A DNA stretch of 52,631 bases from Calcarisporiella thermophila CBS 279.70 (lineage: Eukaryota > Calcarisporiellomycota), in contig NW_027192200.1 in assembly GCF_041956535.1 (NCBI RefSeq), positions 709,118-761,748 of the forward strand. The letters are read 5' to 3'. Below the pieces are notes generated by a model that saw nothing but the letters and a program-made list of their open reading frames with translations, was not told where the DNA came from and did no database searches. Positions 34,981 through 46,173 of this stretch are shown piece after piece (positions within the stretch are counted from its first letter, which is position 1; the number at the start of each line of letters is the position of its first letter). The position numbers and the translations under genes are program-made.

Positions 34981-35462
34981 ACAATTAATGTTTTAGGATC
35001 TTGGTTTTACTTTCGTATTTTATTTTTGTTATTATCTTTATTTATTAATAACATTTTTCTCGACTCATTACACTAGGGATAAGACGAAATGCTAACCAGG
35101 TCCGCCTTTTTATATAAATAATTATTTTCCAATGTTATTCAAACAATACTTGCTTACGTTTCTTTCTGGGCTCTTCCATAATCATTCGTGGTTTTTGTCT
35201 AGTGGCGAAAGACTTTCTGTTTTACATTTTCCGTGTCCTCAGGAGATCTCTAAAAATCTTTTAAAAATACATTCATATTCAATAACATTAGCTCATTAAC
35301 TATAAAAAGACAAGAAAAAATATGAATGAGTATAAGTATGTAAATCAATGCGAATTTGAAAAATGCTTACAATTCATTTTGTACGAAATGTAGTTAATTT
35401 AAAAAATAACCAGGGTAATAGCGAAAGTATCTGGATTAAAAAGCACTTCGATCGCACTAAAA

Positions 35463-36579
35463 TTACATTACCACGAGCAAGGAGCCACAACGAACAGCAC
35501 GCGCTATTGCACATGATAAACATTCCGTCATGTCCATGTGGTAGCTAACCATGCGTCGACTCGCAGCACACAGCGCAGCTAACAAATGTCCACGCGAGTT
35601 CCCATACACAGGTACTACTGCTAACTGTCCCGCCCATGTGTGGAGCGCAAGTGGATGCATCATTTCACAATATTCTGGGACTGGGCTAGTGACTTCATTG
35701 TGGTTACAAGGCTTCCCAACAATGGATGAGAAGCTCTGAATTGGCGCTAGTAATTTCTTACTATGCTTTAGCCCAACCATTACCAAGATGCCTGAACCTG
35801 CCCTGACAAAATATGCACACACTCCATCCGTCTCATCGCTATTATATAGATCTCGTTTGGTTATATTGCGTCCCCGTCCATGAAATACTTCCGGCCAATC
35901 GATATTAGGCTGAACTGTTCCTTCTATACAGAAAATTTTGTCTACACTGGCCACTATAATATGCTCACGTATAGTCCGGGGGTCAAGTTTGATCCACTCA
36001 TGGTCAATATAACCATCTAGATTGTGCACGTTTGGACGGCGCCATATAAAGCCGGTTGCCACTCCACTAGAAATCATCCAACTCCACAGATGGGTTTGTT
36101 GCAGGCTCTGCCGATAGCCCAGCTCTGGGGGAGCATACAAAACGCTCAAGTCTCCTCTTCTCTCAGCCCTTCGTAGCGAATCACAAGTTTGATGGTTTAA
36201 TTTTGCATGGTCTTTCACTTTTAAACCACTGTCGCTTGACAGAAGGTTAATGGCTACTTCTTGAGCAGCTTTAATGCACTCTCCTGTTACAGACATCGAG
36301 CCCCACTGAAGAGCATTTTTTTCTCAACCATGCCTGCTGAAAGCCCTGCAATAAAGGAGGTGCATCTTGGGTGAGACGCTTAACTAAGTATTCCCACGTT
36401 TCGTCATACAAGCCAAGACCTATCTCTGCTATATTCATTGCTGATGACAGATCGGCTTTGCGCCATAGATCGTAGTAGTGAGTCCACCATTCAAAATCGC
36501 GATTATGAGTGCGATTACCAATTACACTGTATTTATAGTCTAAGTCGCTAAAGTATGAAACTGTAGAATTTGATTGCAT
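35463..36579 (-). pseudogene. Unknown gene, frameshifted, inside the inverted repeats
   Basis: No family recognised. From ATG 36579 the frame reads MQSNSTVSYFSDLDYKYSVI and continues to AWLRKK at about 36310, then stops soon after. A second frame carries on to 35463 (start region QWGSMSVTGECIKAAQEVAI; end CAIARAVRCGSLLVVM). The join falls in a run of seven A (on the minus strand), where losing one A would link the two frames, so either a mutation, a sequencing error or a programmed slip separates them. Total about 370 residues, no transmembrane segment, Trp- and Cys-rich. It is intronless as far as I can see, unlike core genes here, and enclosed by inverted repeats at 34670 and 36735, so it may be element cargo. 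Confidence 0.5.
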
Positions 36580-36734
36580 GATAACTTCATCAAAAAAATC
36601 TTGGTTGCACCCTTATGGATAACAAGGAAATTTTGAAGTTATTAACACAATTTAATTAAATATTAAGCAATATATCTAAACCTCTGAGAAAGATATATAA
36701 AAGGGCGTAGCAATTCAGAGTAGAAGAGAACTAG

Positions 36735-36825
36735 GAGATAGGCTGCGGACTTCGTCAGCAGTCCAGGTTTCACGGCGATGAAGTCGATTTATTGGATAAA
36801 ATGAGCTGGTACAAAGAGAAAAGAA
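36735..36825 (-). repeat. Right inverted repeat of the ~2 kb segment
   Basis: Contains TGCGGACTTCGTCAGCAGTC, then TTTCACGGCGATGAAGTCGA and TTATTGGATAAAATGAGCTG, the inverse of the left repeat at 34670-34750. Confidence 0.8.
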
Positions 36826-37520
36826 AACAATCCACAAACAAACAATAAAGTAAAAAAAAGGCTTTAGCTATAAAATAGATGTTCAAAACTATAGGAAGGA
36901 TTCCCTCAAGATGATATCTCTTTGGTTGTAACAGTTTCTAGGACAGTTAATGGTTCGGATTCTTAATGAATATATGAAAACTGGTCTTATTCAATTGAGA
37001 AAGTGGACAAAGCTGGGCAAAAACAGGCCATGAACATTAAACAGAGATCAAGGAACTTTCCAAGATCTTGGAGAAATCTCTTCCGAAGTCACATCCTATT
37101 AAATGTGAATTTAATTATTCCCTTTTAGTATATTTCAAACCCGATTGATAAAAATAAAATAACTATAATACAAAGATAATATATAACGCCACAATCTTGA
37201 ATTCTATGGTTTACATTGTTTTTATAAATGGTAGAGTCTATATGCTTTCAGAACATTATTCCTGAATATCACCATTATATTAGTTACTATAGGAGTGCAA
37301 AAATTATAATTTCAGGCATATATGCCTTTAAAGACCACTAATACGTTGAGTGCAGCTAACATTATTTGACTATTATTCCTAAAGCTCAGCACAATGTCTT
37401 CTAGTGCCAGAACGACGTGAGTTTGCCAACTGAAGGAATTATGGCAGCAGTAATACTATTATACTATTAGTATCAGCACAGTTGGCTGAAGCTTGTAAAG
37501 TATCTAATGGGTGTAATTAC

Positions 37521-38456
37521 ATGCAAATCCAAGATTCTGTCTCTGCCATAGCGGAAACAGTAGTGACTGGATGCCTTGTGCTAGTGACCGGACGACCTCT
37601 ATTCATTGGGGTCACTATCGCAATCGTCCAGGCAGTTAAGTTCATATTTAACTTATCTAATCTGGGGCTCAAAGACGCAGCGGAATTGTCACTTGGGGCC
37701 AGCACCTGTCTAGTTATAGCTATTACTGGTACTGCGTGTAGTGGACATCGCAAGTTAAAAGCAGCACACGCCACTAGGGATCTGCTAGAAGAAATTAGTG
37801 ACACCAACAAGGATATTATATCAGTAACGCGAGAAGCAGCTGAACAGGTGGATTTTTGGTGTGGTGAAGCAGGCATGACCGTGCGAATATTGAGTGCCTT
37901 CGGAACAGTCAATCAACACGGATTGCATTACCATGTTTCTAGACCCACAAACAGCCATACTGCTGCGGCCGCAAAAGAGCAGGCGACGGAATACTTGATC
38001 GTGCGACCGTGGGTAACGGGATGGCAGCGTTCGTTTGAAGGCTGGTCGGTGACGATTGCACTCGGGTTGACCATTCTGCAAGCATTACTTGCTGCATTAT
38101 TCCACCAAAAATGGGAGTCTTTACCTGCCACATTGGGTCCAGTGGCACCTATTGAATCCACAATGTTTCTATGTCGTGCACAACAGGATATCGAGTCCCT
38201 CAACGCGCCTTCTGATCTCTATTACAGTGGAATATTCTCCGAGGTGGCCACTGTTACCTTCGGAATTATCTGGACGATATTGGAGTTAAATTCAAAGGAA
38301 CTAGCCGATAAGTGGTACATACCTCTGATCATTTATATAATTTTAACTGCCGCCACATTATTCTGGTGGTATTGCAAGAAACCAAGTAGTTCAGTCCTGA
38401 CACCTCCTTGGAGACCAATGGATGTAAAGAAGTCCTTTCGGGTAATTTATCAATGA
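37521..38456 (+). CDS. Unknown multi-pass membrane protein
   Basis: Family not recognised. The frame is open from 37434 but the first ATG is at 37521 (MQIQDSVSAIAETVVTG), giving 311 residues. An upstream exon is possible, though the nearest ATG (37394) with its GT-AG option does not join in frame. About five hydrophobic segments: TGCLVLVTG...IGVTIAIVQAV, ASTCLVIAITGTAC, WSVTIALGLTILQALLAALF, VATVTFGIIWTILEL and WYIPLIIYIILTAATLFWWY. A soluble loop of about 90 residues (ATRDLLEEISDTNKDIISVT ... ATEYLIVRPWVTGWQ) separates the second and third. Long uninterrupted frame in an AT-rich repeat-filled island, with no obvious decay. It could be cargo of a mobile element or a lineage-specific gene. Confidence 0.55.
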   Translation: MQIQDSVSAIAETVVTGCLVLVTGRPLFIGVTIAIVQAVKFIFNLSNLGLKDAAELSLGASTCLVIAITGTACSGHRKLKAAHATRDLLEEISDTNKDIISVTREAAEQVDFWCGEAGMTVRILSAFGTVNQHGLHYHVSRPTNSHTAAAAKEQATEYLIVRPWVTGWQRSFEGWSVTIALGLTILQALLAALFHQKWESLPATLGPVAPIESTMFLCRAQQDIESLNAPSDLYYSGIFSEVATVTFGIIWTILELNSKELADKWYIPLIIYIILTAATLFWWYCKKPSSSVLTPPWRPMDVKKSFRVIYQ

Positions 38457-39743
38457 GGCGTGACGAAATCTGCTTCTCCTATTCATGAAACACGCCAGCC
38501 TAGCCCGTGTCATTCCCAGGAGACCTTCGTTACAGCTGTAGTAGACCAGTAGACTTGCACAAAAAATATAAGCAATTTGCAGTTTCGATGAGAATTAGGT
38601 TACGATGGCGTATTGGATTTAACGTCTTTCAAAATCGACATATATACTAGTATTATTGAGTATTGGAAACTACCATAGTTTTTTTGCTTGTTAATTAGGT
38701 TTATAAGTATTTATTATAGCAATATTATAAAAAGTTGACCTTCTGTTTAGCAATAAAGTAAGTATTCTAGGTTTTCGCGTCCGGTGCATCAACAATACGC
38801 TGCCCTTCTTATCTGTAAAACAAATGGTTCGAGGTTGTGTAGGCTAAATTAAAATAAATAATACAGTAGGCAAGTAAGAAGTCGGGGTTGAAAAAAATGC
38901 TTGGTACGACATATTGAAAAAATCTTATATTTAACATAGGAAAAATGTAAAGTTCCCTATATTTAAATTAACTAATTTGGAAAGCATTTATTACTTAGAA
39001 ACACTCGATAACTGGAGTGACGAAGCAACCCTTCCTCTCTCCCAATCCGCTCTTTCCCTCCTCCCCTCCTCCCCTCCTCCTTACTTCATACCTTTCACCA
39101 AATACCCAATCACTATATACATCTAATTTACCCTTTATTCCCCCCTTTTCTTATTTCATTGTAATCATTAAACTCTTGTAAGCTACGGAAACTAATAAAA
39201 GTCTCCGTTGATTGATCAAAAAAATTTTTTTTAAAATATATGAAAATATTTATTGAATTATTGATTAGAAATATTTACTTTTTAATGCTTTACCAGCATT
39301 AAAAATTAGTGGATGTTTATCTTTCTGCAATCTATTATTTCGACCCTTTCTGGAGTTCGCATTTTTTTCTTGTGGCTACTTGCGCACCCTTTTTCAGCTA
39401 TTGCATCGATTAGTATGACAGCACCACTTGATATACTATCTCTTTCGCGCTTTCACTGAATCTGTCCCCACTAATGCGATTCGTGCTTTCCTAAAGCGTA
39501 ATGCATAACCTCGAATGCTCATATCTAAACATAAAGGAAAGTTAGTTAAAGTCGACTGTTTAGCAAACAAAAAAGCTTTTACAAATTGTATTTTAACAGT
39601 ACAAATATTTCGCCTTTCATATTTATTCTCCTTAGTATACTAAGGACCGGGCGGCACGGGCAAGATACGAGAAGTCATTCCTCGCATTCCAACGCAGTGC
39701 AAGTGAAAGTAAATCTTCTGTTACTATTTGACAACAATTGTAA
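38457..39743. other. AT-rich spacer with possible retroelement end
   Basis: No gene was recognised. At 39180-39225 a short hairpin (ACGGAAACT ... AGTCTCCGT around AATAAAA) followed by TTGATTGATCA and A/T-runs resembles the end of an LTR or other retroposon, but no partner repeat could be shown. Confidence 0.35.
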
Positions 39744-40158
39744 GTGTTTGTTGTCGCCAACCAGGGGGATATTAAGGATATAGCTTAAAAGTATCTGTTT
39801 CGGAACTACGAAGTGGTCGATCCGGCTAGTGGGCCCGACTGTCCAATCTGGCAGGCTATCCGCGCAACTACCGCGGTCCCTACTCTCTTAGAAGAGATCA
39901 CTATTGGTAAGAGACTCGGATGTTTGTTCAAGCAACTCTTTGCTACAATCACTTGGTTTTTGAGTCACTATACGGAATTCATTGCATGAGAGGTGGCAGC
40001 AAATATTTCGACGGAGGGATAGGTGCAAACAATCCTGCAAAGTTCGCTCTCTCCGAAGCCGAAAAGTGCTGGCCCGAAGCCAAAGTCCGCTGCCTGCTAT
40101 CGCTCGGAACAGGGACGGAATAAGCTGCTCCCAAATTTTCTTGAGATACTTGACTGAA
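39744..40158 (+). pseudogene. Patatin-like phospholipase fragment, decayed
   Basis: Matches the second half of the fungal patatin-like domain, in order: VFVVANQGDIKDIA; FRNYEVVDPASGPDCPIWQA with IRATTAVPTLLEEITIG; then, after a GT-AG intron from about 39905 to 40000, GGSKYFDGGIGANNPAKFAL and VRCLLSLGTG. YFDGGIGANNP corresponds to the Asp-Gly (DGG) part of the catalytic Ser-Asp dyad. The GxSxG nucleophile part is missing upstream. TAA at 39786-39788 breaks the frame between IKDIA and KYLFRNYEV, and another TAA at 40121-40123 follows GTGTE where the family normally continues. In fungi such domains also occur at the N-terminus of NLR-like proteins; no such partner is visible here. Confidence 0.78.
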
Positions 40159-42376
40159 TGGGGAACAATCGAATAAACAACTCCCACTCCAAAAACAAAG
40201 CGAGCAATAAAGCATTAATCAAGAGAATATTCCTTCAGTAAATTTCTATTAGAATTTAGTTTACTCTTAATCGTTTCCGGCTTTTTAGCGCCCAAAGTTG
40301 TTTTGGATTTTTTATGGAGTCGGCTGAATCCACGGTTGGAACTAACTAGGTTAAAGGTTTTATTTCTTCATTTCAAGGTTGCTTGGAAGCAATCAACGAT
40401 GGCAGTACCCTGGAGTAACAAATTTTGGTAGATTTTTTCTTTTATAAATGGGCCTATAGACTGGAGATATTCAAGGTTTATCAATCAAAATCATTTCGGC
40501 TTAATTCTTAATTTCTTGTAGAAATAATTAAATATTTGGGTCCAAATTCATCATGAAACAGATGGGTAGCAATAATACCGAAGATTCTCACACAATGGAA
40601 TACGATGGAAACCAAGAGGCTTCCAGCTTCGAAGGATATTCAAACGGTTCCCGAAATTAAACGACGTCTATCTCGGGTTGTGTTGCTTGCATGAAATCTC
40701 AATAAGAATGGTTTACGTAACCTGTTGATGAAGTTGTCATTGTGATTCTATAGACTGGTGCATTTGAGTTGGAATTTGAAATGGAAAGTAGGAAATGGGG
40801 ATCAAAAGGAGTGTAATTAAATAAAATTTATACCAGAATCTAAGAGGAAATTGGTTGAACCTGAAAATACCACCCCGCCCTCTTGACAGTCATCTTTGGA
40901 TTTCTCACCTTGCGTTTCTTAGAATGTTTATGTGCATTATTTTGTTTACAGATGACTGGTAATGTGGAGGAAATTCCTGGCCAAGATAGAGGTTTAGAAG
41001 CGGCTGATTCCTCAGAAAATAGGTTAATTTTAATTGCTAGTGAGCCAAAACCTTTCCCACTCAAAAGTTTCCTCCTATTTCGAACACTTTTGTAGATCCC
41101 TCTATTCTGCTAATTAGAGGTGATTTTGGTACTAGGGGGTCCAAAAGTGGAAGATAGAGACTACTAATGCCATGATTTTTAATTTGAACCAAATTTATTT
41201 TAAGTATTTACGTACAGTATTGTTGTGCTTATAAATAGAAAATCCTGATATGCTTGATTATCTTGTTTTTTGAATAGTTCAGCTCTTTGTTTCTGGTACC
41301 TACTCCTAAATCCCTCTTTTGTATTTACTCTTATTTTAATATAGGAATCCAGGAGTCGCAAATTACTTCTGTAGCAGCCATCACAACCAGGTTGTTTGGA
41401 GGTATGTTATCATAACACTAGCGGTATGATAACGGATATATATACAGTATATGGAGTAATCTACCTATCACTACTTAGGAAGAAAAGAGGTTATGCTTAT
41501 GATTTCCAAAATGAAGAGGCAAGAAAAGGAGTATTCATTGCACCAGAAATGAAGGTATTTGGATGTAAAGAATTGGTAGAGATGTTGTTCTCAAAGGAAG
41601 AACATAACATTATTGATATACGGTGTTATCTAGGCCAGTCAAATTCGTCATCCTTATATTCTTTAATTTTTTGTTTTATTCATATGAATAAAGATTCCTG
41701 TATGCATGCAGGAATCTTCATATTATAGAGAGGTCAGTGTGGGGTGAAAACTCTCAGCTCAACAAAAACTTACCCGATGTATCCGAGTTTTGAGGACAAT
41801 CCATGGCCATCTAGCAAGCGAATCAGTTTCCAGCCTGCCTCGAGGGTTTGGTTTCCAACGACTCTCAGAAGGATCACGATATTCGCCTAAGGCACGTGAC
41901 TGCCCTTTCGGGGTTTCTGGAATTTTCAGGCGAGGCATGTATTAGACACATAATTCACAGGAGGCATGATTGGAGACGGAGAGAGTCGAGGTCTTGGACC
42001 AAGCTCCTCGTCCATGACTGGCGGCCTGCCTTCATCTATCGGCCTGGAACCCCAAGGAAAATTGCATCCTGGTGCCGGGCAGGGATCGGCGAATCATCCT
42101 CGCTCGGGCGGAAGCTAATTCTTCGTATTGACGGATGCGAGCGTCTTATAAATCCGATTCCAACCTTCCTAGTTTGGAACCCGTCTATTATTTTTAGTAT
42201 GAAAATTCCTGGGCCCGGGTTCATTCCTATTCTCTTCTTGTTCTTGGCCATCGTTGCCCTTCCAACCGTTCTAATTTTCATGCAAGTGAATTGAGAGCTA
42301 GCCGTTACGTATCTTCATCATTGCTATTTATTTGCTTTCGGTCGTTCTTTCATTGTCACCCCCCACCGCATTAGTC
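40159..42376. other. Gene-poor AT-rich spacer
   Basis: About 2.2 kb. Open frames at 41396-41728 and 41848-42294 (+) show no domain I recognise and I do not annotate them. Contains a MITE-like arm near 41353-41373 and a hairpin at 41691-41718. The last 100 bases serve as the TAM41 upstream region. Confidence 0.5.
41691..41718. repeat. Short perfect hairpin
   Basis: AAGATTCCTG and CAGGAATCTT flank TATGCATG, itself nearly palindromic. Ten-base perfect arms in AT-rich surroundings; possibly the edge of a small repeat. Confidence 0.7.
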
Positions 42377-44035
42377 ATGCTATCATCGATCCGCCCATCT
42401 CATTCCCTTCATCGCTACCGCATCCCATTCATAGCATTCCGACGCCTTTACAATACTCAAGAGCTCACGCCCACATCCCTCTCTTCACCTCCCCCTCCTC
42501 CTCCACTCCTTCCCCGCCATCCTTCGCCATCCCATGCTCCTCCCAATGTTGCGCACAAGCCCAGCTCTGCAAAACCTCCGGCATCCAATGTTGCCCGCCC
42601 CACTTATCGCCTCTCTCCCATGAACATCCCGACCGCCCCAGAGTTTGGCCTGAATCAGAACATTCCAGTCGATGAGGCGTTTAAGCAGCAGCTGCGGGAT
42701 ATCGTGCTCCACTTTAAGGCTCCCATACGATATGCGTTTGCCTATGGCAGTGGCGTGTTCCGTCAAGTGGGATATGATGGCAAGGTGGGTATCCCTCTTC
42801 CTATTTGTCTTTTTTTGGACCCGTTTTCATGATTGCATCTTTGGCCAGAAACAACCCATGCTCGACTTCATGTTCGCCGTATCCCATCCCGAGCATTGGC
42901 ATGCCATCAATATGCAGCAGCATAAGAGCCACTACTCGTCCGTCCGGCTCTTTGGCAGCAAGGCCGTGAGCATTTTGCAGGATTGGATGGGGGCCCACGT
43001 CTACTTCAACCCCTATGTGAAAGTCAACGGCATGGTAATTTGGCCAAGTTTATTCAAATGCTCCTTTTTTTAGTTCATGCTACAACCCGTTTCTCATTCA
43101 ACCTATGCGTGTGTAGATGATCAAGTATGGCGTGGTGTCCATCGATAGATTATGCAGCGATCTTATTGATTGGGAAACCCTCTTTCTCGCGGGCCGCCTG
43201 CACAAGCCAATCAAGATTCTTCGCGACGACGCCCGAGTGCGACTTGCGAACCAGGTCAACCTGACAAGCGCCATCCGCGTGGCCCTTCTGATGCTGCCCG
43301 AGCGCTTCACGGCTGAGGAGCTCTTTATGACGATAGCCGGCCTCTCGTATCATGGTAAGGAGCAAGCTTTCTTGTTTGAGGGGGAATTTTGGTGAGAGAT
43401 TGAACGGCATTGGGTGGCTGAACAAATAGGTGATTTCCGCATGAGGTTGGGAGAGGGCCCGAACAAAGTGCGCAATATTGTTTCCGCTCAACTTGACAAC
43501 TTTCACCGGCTGTACTCGCCCATCATTGAGGATCTGCCCAACTTGACCATGGCGCGGGGTGGGATTTTGCAGGTAGGTCCCGGACGCGATTGTTTGTTTT
43601 CTCGCTTTCTTTGTGATTGACGGCTTGTGGCCCCCCTCCCCCGTTAATAGCAGGATGGAAATCCACGGGTGCGCTCGCTCATGCTGCAGAAGCTCCCTCG
43701 GGTGCTGCTCTCGCACGTCAAGGAGCGGCACCGCCTGCACCTGCAGTCGCTCGGCAAGTCATGGTCGGAGGAGGAGCCGGGGGCGATGCAGGCCTTGGCA
43801 GCCGAACCGCTGCTGAAGAAGCACCTCATGGACGGTAAGCTATCCGAGTGCAGATGGATGCAATGCAATGCAATGTCGAGGCCGCCATGCTAAACAATTC
43901 TCTTTTCTTGTAGCAATAGAGGCCATTGCCAGCGCACCCACGCTCTCCCAGTCCTTTAAGGGGGTTCTCACGGCCGGACCCGTGCGGGCCTCGCGCTATG
44001 CCTACGACAAGGTCAACACGTGGTGGGGCAGCTAG
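42377..44035 (+). CDS. TAM41: Mitochondrial CDP-diacylglycerol synthase Tam41
   Basis: Makes CDP-diacylglycerol from phosphatidate and CTP on the matrix side of the inner mitochondrial membrane, the first step to cardiolipin. Six exons: 42377-42784, 42849-43034, 43117-43354, 43430-43572, 43654-43834, 43914-44035, phases consistent. The N-terminus from ATG 42377 (MLSSIRPSHSLHRYRIPFIA, then FRRLYNTQE) is a mitochondrial presequence, followed by a Pro-rich linker. Family motifs: YAFAYGSGVFRQVGYD (the nucleotidyltransferase G-S box), PMLDFMFAVSHPEHWHAINM (catalytic Asp), HYSSVRLFGS, YGVVSIDRLCSDLIDWETLF, LAGRLHKPIKIL, LSYHGDFRM and the C-terminal APTLSQSFKGVLTAGPVRAS. Intact and of normal length. 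Confidence 0.95.
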
Positions 44036-44509
44036 GGTTGGGCCCGTGTTGTTGCTGTGGGCCCCCCGCCCTCCCGCATTTGTTGTTTTCATTTCCATTT
44101 GTCTTCCGCGAGGGACCAGTGGCCTCGAGCGCTTCTGACGGGCGCATTTGTTTTATTTGTGTGTGTGTTTTCCTGTACAAATTCGAGCTTGAATCCAATT
44201 TGAGACTTGTTTGTTTGAAGTGAAACTTTATGACCTAGTCTACGCCGGTCACAGCGGCTGATGGGGAGCAGCCCGCTGCCATTGGTCAAGGAGATTATGC
44301 AACCAAAATTCTCATTAGGCTGTAGCTCATTTTTTTTTTAAGGGCGGCCGGCCTATAAACGAACGAAGCACAACAGTCTCCAAAGGATCGGGGATGGTCA
44401 CTTCTCATCGCAGAAAGCCAATCCATCACTAAAGCCCTCCCGCTCAGCATACCTGAACCCCCTCTTATCAGCCTACTGTAAGCTTAGCCTAGTCTTGTCG
44501 TCACTTATC
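44036..44509. other. Intergenic region upstream of the bZIP gene
   Basis: Includes the 3' end of TAM41 and the bZIP promoter. Nothing else was recognised. Confidence 0.5.
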
Positions 44510-46173
44510 ATGGTAAGCCCTCTTGCCGAGCCTGGCCTAGTCCGGCCCCCATTGATTCTAGGCCTTTCCGAGATTAATCCTCTGCCGCTTCTCTTCACTT
44601 CCCCTTCCCTCTCCCCATTGGCCTGCAGGGTTCGGATCAGAGACGCGCTCTCAAGAACCGCGTCTACCAGCGAGCCTACCGTGAGCGCCGCTCCAACTAT
44701 GTTAAGGACATGGAGCAACGCCTCCAGCTGTACGAAAAGGGCGAGAGCCGTCGCCTCCTTGACTGGCAGCTGTTTGCTCGCCGGCTGCACGACGAAAATA
44801 AGCAGCTCCGCACCCTCGTGAAGCAAATGGTCCACGAATGGGAGAGCAGAGTGGACGAGCCTCTTCCCATTGCTATTCCTGCGTTCTTGGAGGAAAAGCC
44901 GGTGATGCCGCCGCCAATTCTTGTCGAAAATGAATTGCAGCCTGGATCGGACAGGAATGAGCTCCCTAATTCAGCATTAGCTGCACCATTCCCAATGGAG
45001 GCGTCGAGAAGTGCCACGCTTTCTGTACCAATGGTTCCCAACAAATCCAATGGCGAGAATCCGAGCCAAAAGTACTTTCCCCTTGTTGCGGCTCCCCAGC
45101 CCCCGCCAATCGCGATTCCAATGGTCAAGGAAATAGTGCCCAAACAGATGCCCGTCATGGAGTCGACGGGTTCGCAAAATAACTCATCTCTCGCAGCAAT
45201 CAAGGCACCCTGCGGCTCATCCTCGACTTGCTGCGGTAAACCCCAGGGGCCTTTGCCCTGGTCCATCCCCCTGATTCCCCCAGAAATGCAGCCCAACCCA
45301 ATCTGCTCCCCTCAAAAAGCTTGCGGCACCGCGTCCTGCTCACCATCCCCCGCCGCTCACCCACTGCCCAATTTTACGACTCCATATTCGGCTGCCCGCC
45401 AAGTCGTGGCCAAAGAGTGCGAACCGCCGCCTCTCCCCAATTTCACACCGGCCTCCGGGTCAATACTTCCCGCAGTCAGCCCTCCCTCCTCTTCTGCCAC
45501 CTTCTCCTTCTCCTCCCCCACCTCCTCCTCCTCCTCTTTTTCCCCCCCTTGCTCGCCCTCCTCCTGCACTCGTCCCATTGGCAACGGATCTGACACGGTA
45601 GCCCCGGCGAACCCTGCCCCTGTTCATCTCCTACCGCCGCTTGAACATCTTCCCAATGTTGCGTGCGCCGACTCGATGTCCGACTGTCATGGCTCCCTCT
45701 TCTGCCGATTGCTGAACTATGTCGCCTGCTTTGCTAACCCACGCGCAGGTTGCTCGGTGGAGCAAATCCTGGCCACCCAAATCTTTGTTACTGACCCGGT
45801 GACGGGCGAGCTTCAAATGGCCATGGCCAACGACCAGACCGCGCGGAGCGACTCCGACGACAGCGACGACGAGGAGTATGAGCTGGTGGAGGCCTGCAAG
45901 CCCGCCAGCCAGTGCTGTCCCGGCAGCGCCTGTGCCCCGACCTCGTGCGGTCCCACCGAACTCGCCCCATGCATCCCCAAGAAATTGGACTGCAAGCAGG
46001 CGTACGAGGTGTTACGCTCCCATCCCCGGTTCCCGGAGGCCGCCCTCGAATGGCTATGTTGGGCTTTGAGAGAAAAGACGGTGTGCTCGCAAGAGGGGCC
46101 GGTGGTGCGCATCAGCGCGCTGAAAAAAGTTTTATCGCAGCTCGACTTGAATGATAAGCCGAGCACTTTATAG
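44510..46173 (+). CDS. bZIP transcription factor, Yap/AP-1-like with cysteine clusters
   Basis: The first coding exon is just the ATG (44510-44512); a GT-AG intron leads to 44629, giving MGSDQRRALKNRVYQRAYRE. The basic region NRVYQRAYRERR fits the N-x7-R bZIP pattern and is close to the fungal Yap/Pap1 form (NRxxQRAFR). The leucine-zipper stretch follows (MEQRLQLYEKGESRRLLDWQ ... LHDENKQLRTLVKQM). About 515 residues. The rest is Pro/Ser-rich with several cysteine groups (SSTCCGK, CSPQKACGTASC, CANPRAGC, CCPGSACAPTSCGP). The folded C-terminal block runs KLDCKQAYEVLRSHPRF to ALEWLCWALREKTVCSQEGP. Cysteine clusters in such factors sense oxidants (Yap1/Pap1) or iron (HapX/Yap5); which applies here cannot be said. 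Confidence 0.82.

Noticed and set aside
38824-38840. GGTTCGAGG resembling a tRNA B-box
   Set aside because: The flanks do not fold as a tRNA, and no A-box lies at the right distance.
41396-42294. Two open frames of 110 and 148 residues
   Set aside because: No domain, no convincing start or splice context, and AT-rich repeat surroundings.
42332-42376. TAM41 start upstream of ATG 42377
   Set aside because: The upstream frame opens with TTG. The first ATG at 42377 already gives a good mitochondrial presequence.
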